From the NCBI GenBank assembly GCA_024741835.1, contig JAENRP010000015.1:62001-126000 (forward strand): 64,000 bases of DNA, given 5' to 3'. Of the stretch, positions 46,601 through 56,100 are shown piece after piece. The notes beneath the pieces were generated by a model. That model searched no databases. It saw only the letters and a program-made list of their open reading frames with translations, and had not been told where the DNA came from. This DNA comes from Diplocarpon mali (lineage: Eukaryota; Ascomycota; Leotiomycetes; Helotiales; Drepanopezizaceae). Position 1 is the first letter of the stretch. Each line of letters starts with the position of its first letter. Both the position numbers and the translations under genes were made by a program.

Positions 46601-48680
46601 GAGGGGAGCTATCCTTAAAGCTTTATATACCTAAAGATTTGTAAGGTATACTATTTAATAGTAATACTATTAAGCCGAACTAATAACCCTTCTCTTTAAG
46701 CTTAGGTATATTAAGCGCACCTGCTAATCGACGACCTGCTAATCGCCTAAAGGCCGAATAGACTATTCCTATCGTTTGCGAACTACTTAAAGTATAGAAT
46801 AACTTCGATATTATTATCCCTTTAATTAAAGCACCTATAATAAAGGATATTCCTAAAATAGGTATAAGTAATAATAAGCCTCTACTATTAGAAAGTAGTT
46901 CCTTAGATAATAAGCCTATAGAACCTATAGCCGAACCTACGCCTTTAAAGAGGAATAGAGACTTAGAATCGGAAGATACCTTAGATAAACGCGAGTTTAA
47001 GCGTATCTAGGTTATAATAGCGCATAAGATCTATAAGCTCAAACTCTAATAGAGCTTTGATAAAGATAATGCGTTCCTAACCGCTAAGGAGATAATGAAA
47101 ATCTCTCTTCTAAAGATGTATAATAAAGCTGTTAACGACTTAGAGAATAGAGCAATATAGAATAAGGCAATTTAAGAGGAGATAAGCTCTCTTATTACAA
47201 ATGGTATATAGATAGAGGAACCGATGCTAAAGGATATAAACCTAGTATTAATAAAGTAGGTCTTTATAATTAAGATATATATAGATAGGACCTTAGAATA
47301 TTATAAGGCAAGGCTTATAGCTAAAGGCTTCTCTTAATAGTATAGAGAAGACTACTTCGATACATTTGTGCTAATAGTTCGTATAAATACCCTTTGCATA
47401 TTTATAGCAATAGTAGCCGCTAAGGACCTTAAATGCAGATAGTACGATATTAAAAATACATTTACTAAAGCGATTATAAAGGAACGGATTTTTCTCTCTT
47501 GATCTAATAGTATTCCTATATGCGCTAGCTACTCCCTTTATATACTCTGCAGTATCTATAGGCTTAAACAATTAGCCTATAATTAAAACCTTTTATATAG
47601 CTTTACTCTAGTAGAAATAGGATTCGTTTAAAGCTTAGCTAACCCTTATCTATTTACCTATGCTAAGCGTAGAATCAAGTTGCTACTATATATTAATAAT
47701 ATTACTATAGCTATGAAAATAACTACTTAATTAGATTAGTTCTTTATAATAATTCGGAAATGTTTTAATACTAAGGATCTAAGGGGAATTTATAAGATCT
47801 TTAGCATCTGCGTCATAAGGAACCGCTCTATTTAAGAACTTTGGTTAAATCAAAAGTAGTATATTAAGAAGATCCTAAACCGAATGGGACTTTCTACTTA
47901 TACTTCTAACTTTAAGCCAAAGCGTATTCCAATCGAAGGAAAGTATAATAAGTTAGAGCCTACTAATGAAAATAAGTAGAGAGGAGATTTGAAAAAGTAC
48001 TAATAGGATATTAGAGTGATTATATATACTATAGTATATATAAGACCAGATATTGCCTTTATTATTAGGCAACTTAGTCAGAACTTAAAGGATCTAATGA
48101 TTTAATATAAGAATGCAGTTAAGTGACTTAGAAGGTACCTTTGATTGATAATCATATAGAAGGTAAGATATAGACTAATAAAATATATAAGCGCAAAGCT
48201 TAAGGTATATACTGATTCCGACTAGGCAAATATGAAAGGTTAGAAAAGTATATCTGGAAGTGTAGTAATACTATATAGTGGACCTATATTATAAAGAAGT
48301 AGGAAGTAGAAATCAATAGCTACTATAAGCATTAAGGCTAAATATATATTGATATTATTAAATTGTAAGCAAGGATTATAAATCGCCTAAGTTCTAAAAG
48401 ATATAGGTTTTATTAAGTATATTAGATAAGATAGGAACTGTATTAATCTTTAAGTAGATAATATAAGGGCGATTGCATTTGTAAAGAATCTATATTTGCA
48501 TAAGCGATTGAAATATATTAATATTACTTACTACTTTATTTATAACCTTATTATAAAGAATAAGTTATTAATCACCTATATCCTAATCGATCAAATAGTA
48601 GCAGATGGATTTATAAAGCTACTAAAGATAGTTATAAAGTTTAAAGCGTTTAAAGATATACTAAGGTTGTAAAAGATAGT
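43694..48680 (+). pseudogene. CopB-2 gag-pol remnant
   Basis: Continues from a likely ATG at 36572 across the GypA-2 insert: MAI then ASDSDRNTRPKDL. Gag is about 43694-44780, with a helical, Lys-rich segment. The protease region near 44850 reads WYSDTSCIVYITN, close to a copia DTGA-type site. A motif array follows (45211-45593). The pre-integrase zinc region is near 45690-45760 and the catalytic LISIDT near 45890. RT is about 47000-47900, with ARLIAKGFS and YxEDYFDTF; the box reads YINN near 47690, so both Asp are lost. RNase H is about 48200-48640, with YTDSDxANMKG. Open pieces at 44351-44593 are in other frames. Confidence 0.87.
45211..45593 (+). repeat. In-frame array of eight 23-bp palindromic motifs in CopB-2
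   Basis: Copies start at 45211, 45301, 45340, 45388, 45427, 45475, 45523 and 45571. Intervals are 90, 39, 48, 39, 48, 48 and 48, all multiples of three. In the pol frame the units read like M-T-L-K-L-G-L-Q-V or T-P-R-L-G-L-Q-V joined by short hydrophobic linkers. The array lies between protease and integrase. The long minus-strand ORF at 45177-45605 is the mirror of the palindromic array, not a separate gene. Confidence 0.9.
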
Positions 48681-48704
48681 AGGGGCTTAGCAGGCTTAAG
48701 GATA

Positions 48705-48856
48705 ACTCCTGGGCCTGCCCTGCGAGTTAGGTTATATAGTCTTATAAAGTAAAGTTTTTTTTTAGATCGACTCTTAGGCCTAGACTGCGAGTTAAGTTAC
48801 GTAGTCTTATAAAGGAATGCTTTTAGAAATTTGACTCCCGGTCCTACCTTATAAGT
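48705..48856 (+). repeat. Three 23-bp palindromic motifs in CopB-2 3' UTR
   Basis: Copies at 48705-48727 (ACTCCTGGGCC, TGCCCTGCGAGT), 48770-48792 and 48834-48856, spaced 65 and 64 bp. A larger unit of about 65 bp including GTTATATAGTCTTATAAAG seems to be duplicated. They lie after pol and before the 3' LTR, so here spacing need not keep a frame. Confidence 0.85.
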
Positions 48857-48994
48857 AGGATTAGTGATTTTAATAGAGGTTGCTATTGATTAATTATTTT
48901 TAATTTAAAGAGATACTTAAAAGTTGGATTAGCGCAAAAGGATAGTTGTTATTTTCCTAACTATAAGTCAATTAGAGTAAGGTCTAAGTAAGGG

Positions 48995-49189
48995 TATTAA
49001 GATAGGTAATATAGCTATTACTCTAATATATTATCATATAACCCTACTGCTTAATCAGTAGGATATTAATACGTATATAGCTATAAGTAAGAAAGGGGTA
49101 ACCTTCCTTTCCTAACTCTTACTAATATATCGACCATCGACCTCTAGAAGTTTCCGTTACCTATTGCGCCGACTCACTTAAGCTCAATA
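48995..49189 (+). repeat. CopB-2 3' LTR
   Basis: 195 bp, starting TATTAAGATAGGTAATA and ending AGCTCAATA; partner of 35976-36170. The upstream GTAAGGTCTAAGTAAGGG is the likely polypurine tract. Confidence 0.94.
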
Positions 49190-49194
49190 ATAGA

Positions 49195-50329
49195 CCAATT
49201 ATTAAAGAAGGTAATATTAATCCTATACTATAAGATAGTTGACGCAAAAGGCCTTGCAAAGTTGTTTTTAATTTATTAGATATGCCATTTCGGTATACCT
49301 GACTCAATTCTATTAGATAGAAGCGCCTAATTCGTCTCTACCTTTTAAAAGGAGCTCTATTAGATACTAGGTATAAAGGTCAAGCTAATTATAGCTTATA
49401 ACCCTAATATTAATAGGCAAACTAAGATTATAAACCAATATTTAAAATAATGCCTTTAACTGTTCTACTTATACTACTAAGATAATTAGAGTCGTCTCTT
49501 ACCTTTAATAGATATTACCTAATTGACCTTACTTTATAAATCCCTAAGGCAAATTTCCCCTTTCCAAGTGCTAAACAGCTATAAAGCTCGCTCCTCTTAG
49601 AATTTAATTAACCTAAAGCCTTTATAGATAGTAACTAAGAGATTAAATTATAAAATAGCGCTCTGCGTAGCTATTAAAGCTTAAAAAGTAGTCTAATTCG
49701 CTTAATTATCTCTCTAAGTACAATAGGCTAAAATGAAATAGCTTGCAGATCTCTACTGCCGGCCAGTTGATTAAACTATAAGAGATAATATGCTAATTAG
49801 TATTAAAAACTGGAAACTGGACCGGCCGAGCCGAAAGCTCTCCGATAAGTGGTATAGCCTAGTAAAAGTATTAAAAAAGGTAAGAGAAAGCTAAAAGTTA
49901 CAATTGCCCGATTCGCTCTATTCGATCTACCCTATTTTCCACTCGCACTCACTGCGTAAATACCTTCCCAACCCCTTATTAAGATAAGTTCGGGAACCTC
50001 CTGCCTTAATTAAAGTGCTATTAGAATAGGAGGAGTAGGAGATAGAAGAAATAATTAGATCTTATATTTAAGCTAAGAAGCTTAAATATTAGATTAAGTG
50101 AAAAGGAGCTAATAAAGACCTTAAATAGTACCTATGCTCTAATGCTATAATAGCGCTATATACTATTTAAGATTTCCATTTAAAAAACCCTTAAGCTAAA
50201 GGGCTACCAAAGGCGCTATTAAGCTAGCTTAAGTCATATAATAATAGAGTTGACGATTATAAGGAACTAGAGGACAATATGCCTATAGATGCAACTGCGC
50301 AAGCGCAGTTTTTCAAAGGGGGGAGGTAG
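49195..50329 (+). pseudogene. GypA-1 pol remnant, part 2 (integrase, chromodomain)
   Basis: Resumes exactly where CopB-2 interrupted, aligning with GypA-2 42300-43433. It includes the rest of the integrase core, the GPY-like region near 49800-49900 and the chromodomain near 50040-50190, where the Trp of KWKG is now a stop (TGA/TAG context). The TAG at 50327-50329 adjoins the 3' LTR, as in GypA-2. Confidence 0.87.
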
Positions 50330-50583
50330 TATTACAGCCGCATTATATATATATTATATTAATAGTTATATTATATATCGAAGTCAGGTATACGCTAAGG
50401 TAGTAGGGTGGCTAAATCATATGCACGCTAGTGAAGCACTTATACTTATTCTAGAGGAGCTCTATAAGAGATTCTCTCTTCTTCTTCATCTTTTCTTCTT
50501 AATTATATAGCGTACCTCTTGAGGTGATACAGTCAGCGTCATTCAATTCTCGCCTTCTGTACGCTCGAGAGCAAGTCGTAACA
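50330..50583 (+). repeat. GypA-1 3' LTR
   Basis: 254 bp, starting TATTACAGCCGC and ending AAGTCGTAACA, partner of 11001-11254. It is followed by the duplicated AATTA. The open frame at 50289-50510 is chance. Confidence 0.94.
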
Positions 50584-51661
50584 AATTATCAGAAGTGGAT
50601 TTAGGTTTAAATGACCTACTATTATTATTAGAGGTATTTGCTAAAGTTCTGGCTAAATAGCCTTTTCCTTTGCCTTTCCTTAGTAATTGCGGCCTTTAGT
50701 AGGATAAGGGCATTTTGCTTCTTAACTTTTACTTCAATTGCTTCTTAATATTAAAGCTAGCGACTATATCGATCAGTTGCCTTTTAACTTTATAATTAGT
50801 AATATTATAAGTACTATTATAAAAGTAGTATCCCCGATGAGCTTAAGGGCTCGTCCTGCGCTCCTTCCTCTTCTCAGGCTTATTATTACCCTATAACGCG
50901 GCATTTGCCGATTCAGAGCGTCCTTTAAGGTCTTGCTTAATAATTCAAAGGAGGTCGATCTTCTTATAAATCTTAAGGTTAGGTTAGATAAGAAAAGATT
51001 GTTTTACAATAGCGAACTTAAAAGGAAGGCTATTAAGTAGGAAATTAAAAAGCTAAGTTTCCTTAAAAGTCATAGCTATCTTAAGATCTGCGGCTCTTAC
51101 TCTCCTCCTCGCTTTATATAGTATAAATTAAGTAGAGTCTATATTTATATCTATATCCTTGCTATCTTTATCTTTTCTATACTAAAATAAAGTGATCTAC
51201 TATAGTAGATACTAAGTATTAAAGGCAGTTATTTAAAAGTATTTTACCTTTAAAGTATCCTATCTTATTTTCGCATTATTATAAACTTAAATAAAATCTC
51301 AATCTTTATCGCTTAAACCTCTATTGATCTTAAGCTTGCATTTAGCTAAGGCTAGCCTATACTCCTTCTCCTTTTCTATATTTAAAATCTGCCTTTGGGA
51401 TTCTCGGTTATTATCTATTAAAGCTCCTAAGCTAAGCTTATTTAATATATCTAGCAAATCCTTAGCAGTTATATTAGCTATTAAAGTGGAAGTAGACGAA
51501 TTGGTAGAGGGAGTATAGAAGGCTATTCTCGCGTATTTAATAAGTATCTTTTGAATCGCTATTTCGATGCCTTTGCTTTTAAAGTAAAGCTCTAAATCGT
51601 CGAACTATTATTGCCAGTTCTTTCGAAAGAGTTAGAGGTCTCTAGGTCTAGTATTTCAATT
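50584..51661 (-). pseudogene. CopB-1 segment B (gag remnant)
   Basis: Reverse complement of CopB-2 43700-44770, that is nearly all of gag. On its left it joins segment A (10540-10995) across GypA-1; on its right it joins 59239-59855 across CopA-2 (duplication CAATT at 51657-51661 and 59234-59238). The plus ORF at 51324-51518 is a shadow. RIP stops throughout. Confidence 0.9.
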
Positions 51662-51859
51662 TGTGGTACGGTCGGCTGGAGGGCCTTCATTGGGTCGCTT
51701 AGGAGGCTTGCTGATATAGATGAAGATGATTGATTGTATTATTATCTAGTATATATCTGGTAAGGAGACTTTGGAAAGAAAAGGGAGAGTCTATGACTCA
51801 GCAGGAGTCACGTGGAGGGTCTTTAGAATAAGTGGAGACTCCGCCTATTCTGCACAATA
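51662..51859 (-). repeat. CopA-2 3' LTR
   Basis: 198 bp; the plus strand starts TGTGGTACGGTCGGC and ends TCTGCACAATA. It is followed by ACCCCTTAG, the polypurine tract of the minus strand. Between here and the antisense ORF (51860-52161) I see only untranslated sequence. Confidence 0.95.
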
Positions 51860-52161
51860 TACCCCTTAGTTAGGCGATGCTCCTAGAATCACTCAGCTAT
51901 ATAGATAAAACAAAAGAAAGAATAGCAGTTGTAAAGAAAAGAGGCTCTATCTTATGTATTGCCCCTCTAGAGGTCGTTCCTTCTAGAACAAGAAGGGTCG
52001 CTATAGGTAATAAGCGCGCTTAAGAATCTTCGCGATTTTACGCTAGTGCTCTATTGGGCTTCCTATAGAGTATTTCCATCGCGGAGGTTCTCCTTCCCTT
52101 CTTTTAAAAATAACCCTCCTTTATCATTCAAAATATCGTCTTTATACTAATAATTTTGAAT

Positions 52162-53112
52162 ATGGAAGGAACTCCTGCTTATCGTAGCCCCGGCCGCCCT
52201 TGTAAAGTAAGACCCTTGGAGTCCCTGTACCCTGCGTTATACTGACTTTGCGCTAAGTCGCTGGCGCTCCTACGGGAGCTAGAACCCTGTCCTAGTCCTC
52301 CTAGTGCCTGCTGGGTAACGAGCCGCCGCTGCTGTCCCTACTGCCGCCGCCGCCCCTGCCGCTGCCGCCGCCACCTAAGAGCCCTGCCCCTACTGCGCGC
52401 TGTATGCCTGAGCCTACAATAGAGCGCGACGACGCGTGCGTGCGTTACATCGCACGCGGGAGCACTAGCAATCTCGATTGTCGGTGCTTTAATAGCACCT
52501 TCGGTGCGCATTGCATTCGTTATGCGGTACTAAGCAACGGCTGCTAGTAGGCTAGCGGACCTCTCCTCGCCTCCTGGGAGGCTATCATATCGGCCCGCGC
52601 CCGCGGTGCCTCTAAGGAGGAGGTGGCGCCACTGCTAAATGCAGTAAAGGGTGCGCTTTAGAGCTTCTGTAGTACGTCTTATCGAGTCTCGTTAAGTTCT
52701 AGGCTGATTTTTAAAAGATGGGAGCGATCGGACCCTAGTGCTAGGAGGGCCCGCTACTCTTACGAGTGGTGGTGCTACTGCTTCCCCTGCTCCTAGCATC
52801 CTATTTGCGTTCGCCGCTGGCCCGTCCTCCGCTGCCCTGTTTCCCCCGCTCGCCGCCGCCGCCACTCCTGTCCTTACCGCCGCCGCCGCCGACCCCTTTG
52901 TATCTCCCTTCGTCTCCCCGGCCCCTGCTGTCGCCGCTCCCGCCTTCGCCGCCGCCCCCGCCGCACCCCCCGCCTTCGCCCCTGCTGTCGCTGGTGTATT
53001 CGCCGGCAGGCCTCTGGCTAAGGGAGTGCCTCCGGGCCTCTCTCAGGAGGAGATCCGTGCGGAGCTTATAGCTATGGCTTCGCGGCTCCTGGCCCTAGCT
53101 AAGAGGATCTGA
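52162..53112 (+). CDS. CopA-2 antisense, probably spliced ORF: Cys-rich plus Ala/Pro-rich
   Basis: On the strand opposite pol, between pol and the 3' LTR. ATG at 52162 opens MEGTPAYRSPGRPCKVRPLE. A Pro/Arg/Cys-rich part follows, then, in another frame, DCRCFNSTFGAHC with later Cys (52476 onward). A 46-base intron is likely at 52672-52717: GTACGT donor, CTGAT branch-like site at 52704-52708, AAG acceptor. Splicing joins the Cys-rich frame exactly to the Ala/Pro-rich frame (LGGPATLTSGGATASPAPS), which ends QEEIRAELIAMASRLLALAK and stops at TGA 53110-53112. A few internal TAG/TGA remain, and the first frame change near 52300 is unexplained. Function unknown; the Cys cluster may bind metal. CopA-1 (696-1671) and CopC-2 (17003-17900) have relatives. 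Confidence 0.5.
52672..52717 (+). other. Candidate intron in the CopA antisense ORF
   Basis: 46 bases with GTACGT at the 5' end, CTGAT (fungal CTRAY branch consensus) ten bases before the 3' AAG. Removal links codon phase from the Cys-rich frame to the Ala/Pro-rich frame. In CopA-1 the donor is ATACGT, a G-to-A change. The length is typical for fungal introns. Confidence 0.5.
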
Positions 53113-53199
53113 GGAAGGGTCGCGCCTTGTAATAGCGGCTTAGGAACGTTACCTATTCTTATATTTTTAGAAAAGGAGAAGCTTCTGCAATGCGCTTTA

Positions 53200-56100
53200 T
53201 AAGAGAAAACAAATGAATATGACTATAAAAGAGTAGAAGCTTATAAGTACAAGTCTCCTGGTAATAAGTGACTACTTGCTAGCGAGTGCGAGTTGTTGAA
53301 CGATTGTTTGAAAGCTCTAGAGGTTTAATAAACGAACGAAGCTCTTAAACTTCTAGTGGTCTAGGTTCTTAGTAAGCCTATCTGCATGCATCTCCCTAGT
53401 AGGGAGGTAGATTATCTAAAAGCTTCCTTTCTAGTACTTCTGGCGGATCTATATATTGCTGATTTCGATATATCAGAGGCTTGTCTTGATCTTCTTATTC
53501 TCTATGATAATTAGCCGAATCGTCTATTGGTTGTCGCAATATATATTCTATTTAAAGAGGGAGTTTATGCAAATCTCCTTAAAGAGGCGTTTTATAGCTA
53601 TTATCTCCTTTGTAGTAGAAACCATGCTATAGAGTTCTGCTTTAGTAGAAGAGAGCGTGACAGTCGCTTGGCGATTCGCTTTCCAAATAATCGGTCCTCC
53701 AAATAGGAAGAAGACATATCCCTAGGAGGATCTGCGGGTCTCTCGGTCATCTCCGAAAGAAGCATTTAAAGATGCGACTAGTTGGTGTTCCCTGGCCTCG
53801 AAGCTATAGGCAATTCCTAAGAAGCGCGTGCCGTATAGGTATCGAAGCGTCTAGTCCGCGGCTGAGAGGTGCTTAGAGCTTGGATTAGTCAGGAAGAAAG
53901 ATAGTTGGGAGGCTGCGAATGCAACGTCCAGGCGTATTATAATCGCTATATAAAGAATAGAGCCTATTTTTTCTTAGTACTCCTTTACCTTTTCTAAGGA
54001 AGCTTGCCCTAAGTTCTTGATAAACTCCTTCTTTAGCAGTAGAGTACTAGGCACTTTCCTTATATTAGCTTTGAACTTTTGAGCGATCTTCTTAATATAG
54101 GTATTATAGACTAAGGAGATCCTCTTTACCTTCCTATCTTGAATAATCCTTACTCTAAGGAACTAGGAGATATCTCCTATGATAGTAAGCTCGTACGCCT
54201 TCTTTAGGTCTTTAATCAGACGAGTCGCCCGATCTAGGTTAGAGGCCTTATATAACACTTGAATATCATTAATATAAAACGCTATAAAGACTATGCGATC
54301 CTTTGTTGTAAAAATATAAGGCTCCTTACCTAGTAGCTTGAGTTAAAGGCCCTTAAGCGTTTCTACGAAGTTCCTATACTATAGCGCTAGAGAGTCTTTT
54401 AGCCTATAGAGCGCGCGGTCCAGTTCTACTACTATACTAGGGCGCTTGAAGCCATCTGGTAGGAAGCATATGACTAGAGCACTCCTTAGGTCTTTAGGAG
54501 TGTTAATAAACGCGTTAATGATATCGAACTGCTTTACTTCTATATTAAAATATATAGCAAGCGCTATTAGTACTTTAAAAGACCTTGCTGCGAGCGTGGC
54601 TGCGTAGGTTGAGAAAATTGAAGCTTCGTCTTGGAGATCCCCTTGCATAACTAGCTATAATCGGCACTTTAGAAGCTTGCTAGAGCTATTGACCTTATAG
54701 GTAAAAACCCATTTCAATAGTATCGGCAGGGGCTTCGAGTAATCCCTTCGCACGATTCTCTAGCAACTCCGAGATTCCAAATTCCTAATCTCCTAGCGCC
54801 CTCCTTCCTTAAATCGTTTGCTAAAAGGGTACTTCTCTAGGTCCAGCCATCCTTTCGGAGGCTTCGGCAGAGAGCCTTAGTGCTATAGGCGGTTGGGAGA
54901 CTGCGCTCTATCCTTTGCCCGACTATTAACTGCAGCTTTAACGATTATATAAACTGTTAAATAGTCCTTCCTATCCTCCCTTGTCTGTTCATTCGCTTAG
55001 AAGGTTGATACAAACTCTTGCGCATATAGGGAGTAGGGTAAATCAATATTGCTTTAGGAGAGCATATGCTTTAAAGCGGTAGTATACACTTTTAAAGTCT
55101 CCTATTGCTTAACGCTTAAGTGTCTTATCCTCTTTTGCTTAAGAAGAGGGAGTTCCTCCTTGCGCTTTTCTCTATAGGTCTCCTCCTCTATTTTTATTAT
55201 TGCTAGAGGTTCCTTTAGGAGTCTAGGTAGCTCTATCTCTTAAGCCTATAGTCTTCGAGCTGGTATTACAACTTGAGGTGTTATATTATTAGGGCCTACT
55301 CCTCTTACTAGGTCGCTTCTTATAAGACTGTTAGAGCTCCTCCCGGATCTCGGCAGCAGTGCCTCTAGCCTTCTACTAGAGTTCACTAAGGCCTGCCTTT
55401 GTAATCGAAGACTCCGTCTTAAAGCCCTTAAGCCTTCTTTATTCTTACGCAGAATAGCGGCTAGAGATCTGCCGATCGCCCTATAGAACTCGTCTCTAGA
55501 GACTCCCTTAGAGTCGTCTACGGTTCCTTCTTTAGTAGGGCCTCTGTAGGGAATCATTACCCCTAAGCTCTAGTCGCTATTTGCCTTCTTAAAGACTGGC
55601 GCAGTGGCTTCTAGTTCGCTTGCTTCTACCCCTGAGTTTCTAAGCGGGTCTCTTAGAGAATTTGGATTTAAGTTAAGGCCTTCTATATCATTGGTTAGAG
55701 GCTGTAGAGCAGCGTCGGTCTATGATGCAGGCTCTTCTTATACGGCGGCTTCTTCTGCAGCGATTGCGTTCGGCCTTGCGATAAGCTCTGATTCTTCGAA
55801 AATGCCTTCGAACTCAGCGTCCTAAGCTCCCTCTCCCTCTCCGATCAATTGGAGGGTCGTCTTAAGTTCCTGGTGCGATATAGGGTTTGCGCGCTTAGCT
55901 TCTGGACTATAAAAGAGAGACTTGTCGAATTCGATATTACAAGTTGTTATTACTCGCTAGAGCATAGGAACCCAGATTCTATAAATATTAAAGGTAATAT
56001 ATCCAACTAAGTAACCTAGGTGCCCTTATAGTTCAATTTTAAAGGTTCGGCGGTCCCTCCCCGCCTCCCTCTCCCTAATTAAAGGGTATGCGCAAGCGCT

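Larger units (their letters stand above)
35976..49189 (+). mobile_element. CopB-2: copia element holding GypA-2
   Basis: 195-bp LTRs at 35976-36170 and 48995-49189, perfect duplication ATAGA (35971-35975, 49190-49194), inserted in the integrase part of GypA-1. GypA-2 interrupts it at 36582-43688; without that insert and its duplication the element is about 6.1 kb. Order: LTR, primer site, hairpin-rich leader, gag, protease, repeat array, integrase, RT, RNase H, 3' UTR with three motif copies, LTR. RIP-inactivated. Confidence 0.95.
11001..50583 (+). mobile_element. GypA-1: chromovirus gypsy element holding three inserts
   Basis: Ty3/gypsy element with 254-bp LTRs at 11001-11254 and 50330-50583 and the duplication AATTA on both sides (10996-11000, 50584-50588), inserted in CopB-1. 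It is broken by GypB-1 (11587-30571), a solo LTR (32171-32477) and CopB-2 (35976-49189). Removing these leaves about 7.06 kb, close to GypA-2 (7,107 bp), with which it aligns throughout. Parts: leader 11255-11586 + 30572-31237, gag 31238-32950, pol 33000-35975 + 49195-50329. RIP-inactivated. Confidence 0.93.

Noticed and set aside
52766..53071. Plus-strand Pro/Leu/Ser-rich ORF overlapping the antisense frame
   Set aside because: Same GC-rich effect in a shifted frame; not joined in phase by the candidate intron and not kept in CopA-1.
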